Shown: positions 56,802 to 64,000 of the stretch, one piece after another
Layout of the letters: the number at the start of each line of letters is the position of its first letter
Position numbering within the stretch: position 1 is the stretch's first letter
Origin: Pseudomonas sp. FP2196
GTDB taxonomy: Bacteria > Pseudomonadota > Gammaproteobacteria > Pseudomonadales > Pseudomonadaceae
NCBI RefSeq assembly: GCF_030687715.1
Contig: NZ_CP117445.1
Span: 1,236,501-1,300,500, forward strand
DNA length: 64,000 nucleotides
Direction: 5' to 3'
Made by a program: the position numbers and the translations under genes
Notes under the pieces: generated by a model
Database searches by the model: none
Told to the model about the DNA's origin: nothing
What the model saw: the letters and a program-made list of their open reading frames with translations, nothing else

Positions 56802-59177
56802 ATGAAACGTCTGCTGCTAACTGCGGTTCTCACCGTATTGATGATCGCCGAAGTTCACGCCGAGTCCTTCACTATCTCTGATATTCGCGTCAATGGCCTC
56901 CAGCGGGTCTCCGCGGGTAGCGTCTTTGGTGCCTTGCCGTTGAACGTCGGCGAGCAGGCGGATGATCGTCGCCTGGTGGAATCCACTCGTGCGTTGTTCA
57001 AAACCGGTTTCTTTCAAGATATCCAGCTGGGCCGCGAAGGCAACGTTCTGGTAATCACGGTTGTCGAACGTCCATCGGTCGCCAGTATCGAGATCGAAGG
57101 CAACAAGGCGATCTCCACTGAAGACCTGATGAAAGGCCTCAAGCAATCCGGTCTGGCCGAAGGCGAGATCTTCCAGCGTGCCACCCTTGAGGGTGTGCGT
57201 AACGAACTGCAACGTCAGTACGTCGCGCAAGGTCGCTATTCGGCTACGGTCGATACCGAAGTGGTATCGCAGCCGCGTAACCGTGTTGGTCTGAAAGTAA
57301 AGATCAACGAAGGCACCGTTGCGGCCATTCAGCACATCAACGTGGTGGGCAACACGGTTTTCCCCGAGGAAGACCTGACCGACCTGTTCGAACTGAAAAC
57401 CACCAACTGGCTGTCGTTCTTCAAGAACGATGACAAATACGCCCGTGAAAAGCTTTCCGGTGACCTGGAGCGTCTGCGTTCCTACTACCTGGACCGCGGC
57501 TATATCAACATGGATATCGCTTCGACCCAGGTGTCCATCACCCCGGACAAGAAGCACGTCTACATCACCGTCAACGTGACCGAAGGTGAGAAGTACACCG
57601 TCCGTGACGTAAAACTCAGCGGTGATCTGAAAGTCCCTGAAGATCAAGTCAAGTCCTTGCTGCTGGTGCAGAAGGGCCAGGTGTTCTCGCGCAAGCTGAT
57701 GACCACCACTTCCGAACTGATCACCCGTCGTCTGGGTAACGAGGGTTACACCTTCGCCAACGTCAACGGCGTGCCTCAACCGCACGATGATGACCACACC
57801 GTGGACATCCTGTTCGCTGTCGACCCGGGCAAGCGCGCCTACGTCAACCGCATCAACTTCCGTGGCAACACCAAGTCCGAAGACGAAGTGCTGCGTCGTG
57901 AAATGCGTCAAATGGAAGGGGGCTGGGCGTCGACCTATCTGATCGACCAGTCCAAGACCCGTCTTGAGCGTCTGGGCTTCTTTAAGGAAGTCAACGTCGA
58001 AACCCCGGCTGTTCCGGGTGTTGATGACCAGGTTGACGTGAACTACAGCGTCGAGGAGCAGGCTTCCGGTTCGATTACCGCCAGTGTCGGTTTCGCCCAG
58101 AGTGCCGGTCTGATCCTCGGTGGTTCGATCACCCAGAACAACTTCCTCGGTACCGGTAACCGCGTCAGCGTTGGCTTGACCCGCAGCGAATACCAGAGCC
58201 GCTACAACTTCGGCTACGTTGACCCCTACTGGACCGCCGATGGCGTGAGCCTGGGTTACAACGCGTTCTATCGCACCACTGACTATGATGAACTCGACGC
58301 CGATATCTCGAGCTACGCAGTAGACAGTCTGGGTGTAGGCGCTAACGTTGGTTACCCGATCAGTGAGACTTCGCGTCTGACCTTCGGCCTGTCTGCTCAG
58401 CAGGACAAGATCAATACCGGTAAATACACCGTTGACGAGATTTTCGACTTCGTTAACAAGGAAGGCGATCAGTACCTGAACTTCAAGGCGTCGGCCGGCT
58501 GGTCCGAATCGACGTTGAACAAAGGCGTACTGCCAACCCGTGGTCGTTCCCAGAGCCTGACCCTGGAAACCACCATTCCGGGCAGCGACCTGTCTTTCTA
58601 CAAACTTGACTATCGTGGTCAGCTGTTCCAGCCGATCAGCGAAAACTACACCCTGCGCCTGCACACCGAGCTGGGTTATGGCGATGGTTATGGTTCCACA
58701 GACGGCTTGCCGTTCTATGAAAACTACTATGCTGGTGGTTTCAACTCGGTACGTGGCTTCAAGGACAGTACGCTGGGTCCGCGCAGTACCCCGAGTCGTG
58801 GCACGAATCCGGGCACCATTGCTGACCCGGACCAGGATCCTCTGCCATTCGGTGGCAACGTCCTGATCCAGGGTGGTGTCGAGGTTCTGTTCCCGCTGCC
58901 ATTCGTCAAGGATCAGCGCTCCCTGCGTACCTCGGTATTCTGGGATGTGGGTAACGTTTTCGATTCGCAGTGCAAGGACACCACCAATGCAAACGGCTCG
59001 TCGTCGAACACCAAGTGCAACGACATCAGCCTGAGCAACATGGCCAGTTCCGTCGGTGTGGGTGTGACCTGGGTCACCGCACTGGGTCCTCTGAGCTTCG
59101 CGTTGGCTATGCCGATCAAGAAACCGGATGACGCTGAAACTCAAGTGTTCCAATTCTCCCTCGGCCAGACGTTCTAA
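56802..59177 (+). CDS. bamA: Outer membrane protein assembly factor BamA
   Basis: BamA inserts beta-barrel proteins. The start is ATG 56802 (AAAGGAC upstream), 791 residues. A Sec signal (LLTAVLTVLMIAEVHA) is cut before ESFTISDIRVNGLQ; five POTRA domains follow (about 22-420), then a 16-strand barrel with the lid motif VRGF (in NSVRGFKDSTLG). A late extracellular loop has a Cys pair (QCKDTTNA and TKCNDIS). It ends in F (SLGQTF), as expected for a BAM substrate. Confidence 0.96.
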   Translation: MKRLLLTAVLTVLMIAEVHAESFTISDIRVNGLQRVSAGSVFGALPLNVGEQADDRRLVESTRALFKTGFFQDIQLGREGNVLVITVVERPSVASIEIEGNKAISTEDLMKGLKQSGLAEGEIFQRATLEGVRNELQRQYVAQGRYSATVDTEVVSQPRNRVGLKVKINEGTVAAIQHINVVGNTVFPEEDLTDLFELKTTNWLSFFKNDDKYAREKLSGDLERLRSYYLDRGYINMDIASTQVSITPDKKHVYITVNVTEGEKYTVRDVKLSGDLKVPEDQVKSLLLVQKGQVFSRKLMTTTSELITRRLGNEGYTFANVNGVPQPHDDDHTVDILFAVDPGKRAYVNRINFRGNTKSEDEVLRREMRQMEGGWASTYLIDQSKTRLERLGFFKEVNVETPAVPGVDDQVDVNYSVEEQASGSITASVGFAQSAGLILGGSITQNNFLGTGNRVSVGLTRSEYQSRYNFGYVDPYWTADGVSLGYNAFYRTTDYDELDADISSYAVDSLGVGANVGYPISETSRLTFGLSAQQDKINTGKYTVDEIFDFVNKEGDQYLNFKASAGWSESTLNKGVLPTRGRSQSLTLETTIPGSDLSFYKLDYRGQLFQPISENYTLRLHTELGYGDGYGSTDGLPFYENYYAGGFNSVRGFKDSTLGPRSTPSRGTNPGTIADPDQDPLPFGGNVLIQGGVEVLFPLPFVKDQRSLRTSVFWDVGNVFDSQCKDTTNANGSSSNTKCNDISLSNMASSVGVGVTWVTALGPLSFALAMPIKKPDDAETQVFQFSLGQTF

Positions 59178-59222
59178 GCGTCTGACCCAAGATAACGACA
59201 ATGGATTTTGTAGGAGTGCATC

Positions 59223-59726
59223 GTGCGTAAGTTGACTCAATTGGTTCTCCTGGCCTCCGTACTGGTGGCAGGCCCGGCATTTGCCGACATGAAAATTGCC
59301 GTTCTGAACTATCAGATGGCCTTGCTGGAATCCGACGCGGCCAAGAAGTACGCCGTGGATGCCGAGAAGAAATTTGGTCCGCAACTGACCAAGCTGAAGA
59401 CGCTGGAAAGCAGTGCCAAGGGCATCCAGGATCGCCTGATGGCCGGTGGCGACAAGATGCAGCAAGGTGAGCGTGAGCGTCTGGAGCTGGAATTCAAGCA
59501 AAAGGCCCGTGACTTCCAGTTCCAGTCCAAGGAACTCAACGAAGCCAAAGCCGTTGCCGACCGCGAAATGCTCAAGCAGCTGAAGCCGAAACTTGATGGC
59601 GCAGTGGAAGAAGTCATCAAGAAAGGTGGTTTTGACCTGGTGTTCGAGCGTGGCGCAGTGATTGATGTCAAACCTCAGTACGACATCACGCGCCAGGTTA
59701 TCGAGCGCATGAATCAGCTGAAGTAA
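59223..59726 (+). CDS. skp: Periplasmic chaperone Skp (OmpH)
   Basis: Skp carries unfolded outer-membrane proteins across the periplasm to BAM. It starts at GTG 59223 with TAGGAG upstream. The 167-residue protein has a Sec signal (LVLLASVLVAGPAFA) and a strongly helical, Lys-rich body that forms the tentacles (KSSAKGIQDRLMAGG to FQSKELNEAKAVADREMLK by parts). It precedes lpxD by three bases. Confidence 0.93.
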   Translation: MRKLTQLVLLASVLVAGPAFADMKIAVLNYQMALLESDAAKKYAVDAEKKFGPQLTKLKTLESSAKGIQDRLMAGGDKMQQGERERLELEFKQKARDFQFQSKELNEAKAVADREMLKQLKPKLDGAVEEVIKKGGFDLVFERGAVIDVKPQYDITRQVIERMNQLK

Positions 59727-59729
59727 CCC

Positions 59730-60785
59730 ATGACTGTGACTATCAAACTCGGCCAGTTGGCCGAGTTCCTTGGCGCCACCCTGCGTGGCGACCCGGAAAA
59801 GAAAATTACTGGGCTAGCCACTTTGCAAGAGGCTGGCCCAGCTCAGTTGAGCTTTCTGGCAAATCCTCAATATCGCAAATACCTGTCGGGTTCGCTGGCG
59901 GCAGCCTTGCTGCTCAAGGAAGCGGATGCAGAAGGTTTTGCCGGTAATGCATTGGTGGTGCCGGATCCTTACCTGGCCTATGCGCGTATCTCTCACTTGT
60001 TCGATCCCAAGCCAAAAGCCACTGCGGGTATTCATCCCTCGGCGGTAATTGCTGCCGATGCGGTGGTTGATCCAACCGCCAGCATCGGTCCTTTCGTGGT
60101 GATCGAGGCCGGTGCGCGGATTGCAGCGCAAGTCACGCTCGGCGCCCATTGTGTGGTCGGTGCACGCAGCGAAATCGGTGAAGGCGGCTGGCTTGCCCCA
60201 CGGGTGACGCTGTATCACGATGTGCGCATCGGCAAACGTGTGGTTATCCAGTCCGGCGCCGTACTCGGTGGGGAAGGCTTCGGCTTTGCCAACGAAAAAG
60301 GCATCTGGCAGAAAATCGCCCAGATCGGTGGCGTTACCATCGGCGACGATGTGGAGATTGGCGTGAATACTGCCATCGACCGCGGTGCGTTGGCCGATAC
60401 CGTGATCGGCAATGGCGTGAAGCTCGACAACCAGATCCAGATCGCCCACAACGTACAGGTCGGTGATCACACCGCCATGGCTGCGTGTGTCGGGATCTCC
60501 GGCAGCACCAAAATCGGCAAGCATTGCATGCTTGCTGGCGGTGTCGGTCTGGTCGGGCACATTGATATTTGCGACAACGTTTTCCTGACCGGGATGACCA
60601 TGGTGACCCACTCGATTACCGAGCCGGGTGCCTATTCTTCCGGCACAGCCATGCAACCGGCGGCCGAATGGCGCAAAAGCGCGGCACGCATCCGTCAGCT
60701 CGATGACATCGCGCGACGTTTGAAACAGCTGGAAAAGCGCGTAGGGGAAGTGACCCCTGACGGCAATGCTTCATCAGATGGCTGA
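59730..60785 (+). CDS. lpxD: UDP-3-O-(3-hydroxyacyl)glucosamine N-acyltransferase
   Basis: LpxD adds the second acyl chain in lipid A synthesis. The 351-residue protein has an N-terminal uridine-binding domain ([22 protein letters not shown] by parts), a left-handed helix of hexapeptide repeats (about 100-300) and the catalytic His in [15 protein letters not shown]-terminal [17 protein letters not shown] is a trimer helix. It is followed by 106 bases and fabZ. Confidence 0.96.
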   Translation: MTVTIKLGQLAEFLGATLRGDPEKKITGLATLQEAGPAQLSFLANPQYRKYLSGSLAAALLLKEADAEGFAGNALVVPDPYLAYARISHLFDPKPKATAGIHPSAVIAADAVVDPTASIGPFVVIEAGARIAAQVTLGAHCVVGARSEIGEGGWLAPRVTLYHDVRIGKRVVIQSGAVLGGEGFGFANEKGIWQKIAQIGGVTIGDDVEIGVNTAIDRGALADTVIGNGVKLDNQIQIAHNVQVGDHTAMAACVGISGSTKIGKHCMLAGGVGLVGHIDICDNVFLTGMTMVTHSITEPGAYSSGTAMQPAAEWRKSAARIRQLDDIARRLKQLEKRVGEVTPDGNASSDG

Positions 60786-60891
60786 TACCATTTCCATATC
60801 AAGTGTGCACAGCCTCTAGACTGCCTCCTTGATTTGCTAGAGGAGTGCGCGTCAGTCGCGCTCCCAATCTTTACATAGGCTTCCCCCCGAA

Positions 60892-61332
60892 ATGATGGAC
60901 ATCAACGAGATTCGCGAATACCTGCCTCACCGTTACCCGTTCCTGCTGGTGGACCGGGTGGTGGAACTGGACACTGAAGGCAAGCGCATTCGCGCCTACA
61001 AGAATGTCAGCATCAATGAACCCTTCTTCAATGGTCACTTCCCTGCGCACCCAATCATGCCGGGCGTGCTGATCATCGAAGCGATGGCTCAGGCTGCCGG
61101 GATCCTCGGTTTCAAAATGCTCGACGTCAAACCGGCCGACGGCACCCTGTATTACTTCGTCGGTTCCGACAAGCTGCGTTTCCGCCAGCCAGTGTTGCCG
61201 GGCGATCAATTGATCCTCGAAGCCAAGTTCATCAGCTGCAAGCGCCAGATCTGGAAATTCGAATGCCAGGCTTCGGTCGACGGCAAGCCAGTCTGCTCTG
61301 CTGAAATCATCTGTGCGGAACGCAAGCTATGA
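60892..61332 (+). CDS. fabZ: 3-hydroxyacyl-ACP dehydratase FabZ
   Basis: FabZ removes water from 3-hydroxyacyl-ACP in fatty acid elongation and so competes with LpxA/LpxD for the same substrate. The 146-residue hot-dog protein has [13 protein letters not shown], the catalytic His and Glu in [20 protein letters not shown]. The ATGATG start is ambiguous by one codon. Its stop overlaps lpxA (ATGA). Confidence 0.96.
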   Translation: MMDINEIREYLPHRYPFLLVDRVVELDTEGKRIRAYKNVSINEPFFNGHFPAHPIMPGVLIIEAMAQAAGILGFKMLDVKPADGTLYYFVGSDKLRFRQPVLPGDQLILEAKFISCKRQIWKFECQASVDGKPVCSAEIICAERKL

Positions 61333-62105
61333 GTTTGATTGACCCTCGCGCAATCATCGATCCGTCGGCCGTTCTGGCTGACGGCGTCGAGGTCGGCCCG
61401 TGGTCGATCATCGGCGCAGGTGTGGAAATCGGCGAGGGTACCGTGATCGGGCCGCATGTGATCCTCAAAGGCCCGACCCGCATTGGCAAGCACAATCGCA
61501 TCTACCAGTTCTCCTCGGTCGGCGAAGACACTCCCGATTTGAAGTACAAAGGTGAAGAGACCCGCCTGGTGATTGGTGACCACAACGTCATTCGCGAAGG
61601 CGTGACGATTCACCGTGGCACCGTGCAGGACCGTTCGGAAACCACGTTGGGCGATCACAACCTGATCATGGCTTACGCCCACATCGGTCACGACAGCGTT
61701 ATCGGCAATCACTGCATTCTGGTCAACAACACCGCGTTGGCCGGCCATGTGCACGTCGAAGACTGGGCAATTCTCTCCGGTTTCACCCTGGTGCATCAGT
61801 ATTGCCACATCGGCGCCCACAGCTTTTCCGGTATGGGCACTGCGATCGGTAAAGACGTTCCGGCGTTCGTCACCGTGTTCGGCAATCCGGCTGAAGCACG
61901 CAGCATGAACTTCGAAGGCATGCGCCGTCGCGGTTTCAGCGAAGACGCTATCCACGCGCTGCGTCGCGCCTATAAGACTGTGTATCGCCAAGGGCTGACG
62001 GTCGAGCAGGCACTGGCCGAACTGGCTGAACCTGCGGCCCAGTTCCCAGAGGTCGCTTTGTTCCGCGATTCCATCCAGTCGTCGACTCGCGGCATCACTC
62101 GCTGA
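61329..62105 (+). CDS. lpxA: UDP-N-acetylglucosamine acyltransferase
   Basis: LpxA does the first lipid A step. The 258-residue protein has hexapeptide repeats from residue 5 ([20 protein letters not shown]), the catalytic His in [17 protein letters not shown] and the C-terminal helical part. It shares four bases with fabZ, and lpxB starts two bases after its stop. Confidence 0.97.
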   Translation: MSLIDPRAIIDPSAVLADGVEVGPWSIIGAGVEIGEGTVIGPHVILKGPTRIGKHNRIYQFSSVGEDTPDLKYKGEETRLVIGDHNVIREGVTIHRGTVQDRSETTLGDHNLIMAYAHIGHDSVIGNHCILVNNTALAGHVHVEDWAILSGFTLVHQYCHIGAHSFSGMGTAIGKDVPAFVTVFGNPAEARSMNFEGMRRRGFSEDAIHALRRAYKTVYRQGLTVEQALAELAEPAAQFPEVALFRDSIQSSTRGITR

Positions 62106-62107
62106 TC

Positions 62108-63238
62108 ATGGCTAATCTGCGTATTGCACTGGTGGCGGGTGAGGCTTCCGGTGACATTCTCGGCGCCGGACTCATGCGCGCCCTCAAGGCACAGCATCCG
62201 GCGGTCGAGTTCATCGGAGTCGGCGGTCCGTTGATGCAGGCCGAAGGCCTGACTTCCTATTTCCCCATGGAGCGTTTGTCGGTCATGGGGCTGGTGGAGG
62301 TGCTCGGTCGTTTGCGCGAGTTGCTCAAGCGCCGCAAAGAACTCATCGCCACGCTGATCGTCGAAAAGCCGGACGTGTTCATCGGCATCGATGCACCGGA
62401 CTTCAACCTCAATATCGAACTCAAGCTGCGTCAGGCCGGGATCAAAACCGTGCATTACGTCAGCCCGTCGGTGTGGGCGTGGCGGCAGAAGCGCGTGTTG
62501 AAGATTCGCGAAGGCTGCGACCTGATGTTGACGCTGCTGCCGTTCGAAGCAAAATTTTACGAAGAGAAAGGCGTGCCGGTTCGGTTCGTCGGTCACACGC
62601 TGGCCGATACCATTCCGCTGGAGGCTGATCGCGCTGCTGCGCGTGCCGAGTTGGGGCTGCCCGACGGCCCGCTGGTGGCATTGATGCCCGGCAGCCGTGG
62701 TGGCGAAGTCGCCCGTCTGGGGGCGCTTTTCCTCGATACCGCCGAGCGTTTGCGTGCCATGCGTCCCGGGTTGCGTTTCGTCATACCTTGCGCCAATGCA
62801 GAACGGCGCATGCAACTTGAAGAGTTGCTCGCTGGCCGCGATTTGCCAGTGACCTTGCTCGATGGCAAGTCCCATCTGGCCCTGGCTGCGTGCAATGCGG
62901 TGTTGATCGCCTCCGGTACGGCGACCCTTGAAGCCTTGCTGTATAAGCGGCCGATGGTGGTGGCCTATCGTCTGGCGCCGCTGACGTTCTGGATTCTCAA
63001 GCGCATGGTCAAGAGCCCGTACGTGTCTTTGCCGAACCTGCTGGCCCAGCGCCTGCTGGTTCCGGAACTGTTGCAGGATGATGCGACAGTCGAGGCATTG
63101 GCGCAGACCGTTTCGCCCCTGATCGAGGGCGGTGAAGAGCAGACTCGCGGCTTCGACGAAATCCATCGCACGCTGCGGCTGGACGCTTCCAATCAGGCGG
63201 CGGATGCCGTCCTCAACCTGATCGGTCAAACACGATGA
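62108..63238 (+). CDS. lpxB: Lipid-A-disaccharide synthase
   Basis: LpxB joins UDP-diacylglucosamine and lipid X. The 376-residue GT19 enzyme has the N-terminal [50 protein letters not shown] and [11 protein letters not shown]. Its stop overlaps rnhB by four bases. Confidence 0.97.
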   Translation: MANLRIALVAGEASGDILGAGLMRALKAQHPAVEFIGVGGPLMQAEGLTSYFPMERLSVMGLVEVLGRLRELLKRRKELIATLIVEKPDVFIGIDAPDFNLNIELKLRQAGIKTVHYVSPSVWAWRQKRVLKIREGCDLMLTLLPFEAKFYEEKGVPVRFVGHTLADTIPLEADRAAARAELGLPDGPLVALMPGSRGGEVARLGALFLDTAERLRAMRPGLRFVIPCANAERRMQLEELLAGRDLPVTLLDGKSHLALAACNAVLIASGTATLEALLYKRPMVVAYRLAPLTFWILKRMVKSPYVSLPNLLAQRLLVPELLQDDATVEALAQTVSPLIEGGEEQTRGFDEIHRTLRLDASNQAADAVLNLIGQTR

Positions 63239-63876
63239 GCAAAAAAGATCTGCAGATGGGCCTGGATTTCACCCTGGTCGCCGAAGTCGAAGAGCTGGTG
63301 GCCGGTGTCGATGAGGTCGGTCGCGGCCCATTGTGCGGTGCGGTGGTGACGGCGGCGGTGATCCTTGATCCAAACCGGCCGATCCTTGGCCTTAACGACT
63401 CGAAAAAACTCACCGAAGCCAAACGCGAAAAGCTTTACGACGAGATCATCGAGAAATCCCTGAGCTGGTGCATCGCCCGCGCCGAAGTTGAAGAAATCGA
63501 CGAGCTGAACATTCTGCACGCAACCATGCTGGCCATGCAGCGCGCGGTCGCGGGCCTGCATATTCAGCCAAAACTGGCGATGATTGACGGCAACCGCTGC
63601 CCGCAATTGCCGATGCGCGCTGAAGCCGTAGTGCAGGGCGATGGCAAGGTTCCCGCCATTGCAGCGGCATCGATTCTGGCCAAGGTCAGTCGTGACCGCG
63701 AGATGGCCGCGTTCGAGTTGATTTACCCGGGTTACGGTATTGGCGGCCATAAAGGCTACCCGACGCCCGTTCATCTGGAAGCGTTGGTGCGTCTTGGTCC
63801 GACGCCGATTCACCGGCGCTCGTTCGCCCCGGTGCGTCAGGCTTACGAGGCACTGGAAGGTCTGACGCAGGTTTAG
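63235..63876 (+). CDS. rnhB: Ribonuclease HII
   Basis: RNase HII cuts RNA in RNA-DNA hybrids and removes single ribonucleotides. The 213-residue protein has the acidic site [10 protein letters not shown] (Asp, Glu), IDGNRCPQL, and [11 protein letters not shown]. It is coupled to lpxB by overlap. A hairpin with T-rich end follows, before dnaE. Confidence 0.96.
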   Translation: MSKKDLQMGLDFTLVAEVEELVAGVDEVGRGPLCGAVVTAAVILDPNRPILGLNDSKKLTEAKREKLYDEIIEKSLSWCIARAEVEEIDELNILHATMLAMQRAVAGLHIQPKLAMIDGNRCPQLPMRAEAVVQGDGKVPAIAAASILAKVSRDREMAAFELIYPGYGIGGHKGYPTPVHLEALVRLGPTPIHRRSFAPVRQAYEALEGLTQV

Positions 63877-63900
63877 TCGCAAGGCTGATGTTTTGTTCGA

Positions 63901-63927
63901 GGCCCGGTACAATCCGGGCCTTGTTGT
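63901..63927 (+). terminator. Hairpin after rnhB
   Basis: GGCCCGG (63901-63907) and CCGGGCC (63914-63920) pair with a 6-base loop, then TTGTTGTCT. It marks a likely break before dnaE. Confidence 0.75.
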
Positions 63928-63952
63928 CTCTATGTAACTGGACAGGATCACT

Positions 63953-64000
63953 ATGCCGGCTTCATTCGTTCATCTACGCCTGCACACTGAGTACTCCCTG
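63953..64000 (+). CDS. dnaE: DNA polymerase III alpha subunit, first 16 codons (partial)
   Basis: ATG 63953 follows GGACAGGATC and begins MPASFVHLRLHTEYSL, the PHP-domain start of DnaE (HLRLHTEYSL is the first metal-binding stretch). The rest is outside the window. The place after rnhB is the usual one. Confidence 0.9.
   Translation, partial: MPASFVHLRLHTEYSL

Noticed and set aside
56817..59501. 894-codon open frame antisense to bamA
   Set aside because: Same mirror effect; ndvB- and bamA-length shadows are usual at this GC content, and bamA is beyond doubt.

Overview
The window is a stretch of chromosome from a Pseudomonas of the fluorescens group. Three things point there: GC-rich coding with strong G/C third positions, gene order that matches what I know of Pseudomonas (wspE-F-R, prfB, lysS; ppc, adk, tsaB; mexL/mexJ-mexK; dapD-csdA-csdE; glnD-map-rpsB-tsf and the lpx cluster), and many extragenic REP palindromes of the types ending in GGAGCTGCCGAAGG and GGGAGCGAGCTTGCTCGCGA. 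Species-level identity cannot be settled by eye. I see no tRNA, rRNA, CRISPR array, prophage or insertion sequence.

Layout. 1-3070: end of the Wsp surface-sensing operon (wspE C-terminus, wspF, wspR), which sets cyclic-di-GMP. 3274-5985: prfB with its programmed +1 frameshift, and lysS. 6036-10183: a TetR regulator, two lipoproteins, a QEGLA/DUF1704 putative metallopeptidase and a small membrane protein. 10319-11567 (minus): OmpA-family and DUF4398 lipoproteins behind a good AlgU-type promoter. 11944-21302: a small conserved gene, ppc, adk, tsaB, a run of poorly known genes (102-aa protein, DUF72, PEP-mutase family, extensin-like), a 206-aa protein with an internal duplication, and rsmJ. 21436-26353: the MexL-type repressor divergent from a two-gene RND efflux system. 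26354-27497: 1.1 kb without genes, filled by a facing pair of about 265-bp structured repeats and a tandem REP array. 27498-31231 (minus): DUF4197, YbaY-like lipoprotein, plsB. 31470-36989: cold-shock protein, rlmA, dapE, ndvB. 37210-41288: tcdA, csdE, csdA, dapD, ArsC/Spx-like protein. 41474-43844: a CPA1 antiporter and a convergent, less GC-rich astacin-like metallopeptidase. 44116-48887 (minus): dapC, glnD, map. 49261-64000: rpsB, tsf, pyrH, frr, uppS, cdsA, dxr, rseP, bamA, skp, lpxD, fabZ, lpxA, lpxB, rnhB and the first codons of dnaE.

How genes work together. Envelope building dominates: undecaprenyl-PP (uppS), phospholipid (plsB, cdsA), lipid A (lpxD/A/B, fabZ), outer-membrane protein assembly (bamA, skp) and periplasmic glucan (ndvB). 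rseP belongs to the proteolytic cascade that frees AlgU, and the lipoprotein/OmpA pair at 10.3-11.6 kb carries an AlgU-like promoter, so one stress circuit probably touches both parts of the window. dapC, dapD and dapE (all present) make lysine and diaminopimelate.

Most of the window is ordinary core genome. The least explained items are the covarying structured repeat pair at 26.4-27.35 kb, the HExxxH-bearing QEGLA protein, the leaderless astacin-like protein and the duplicated 206-aa protein.
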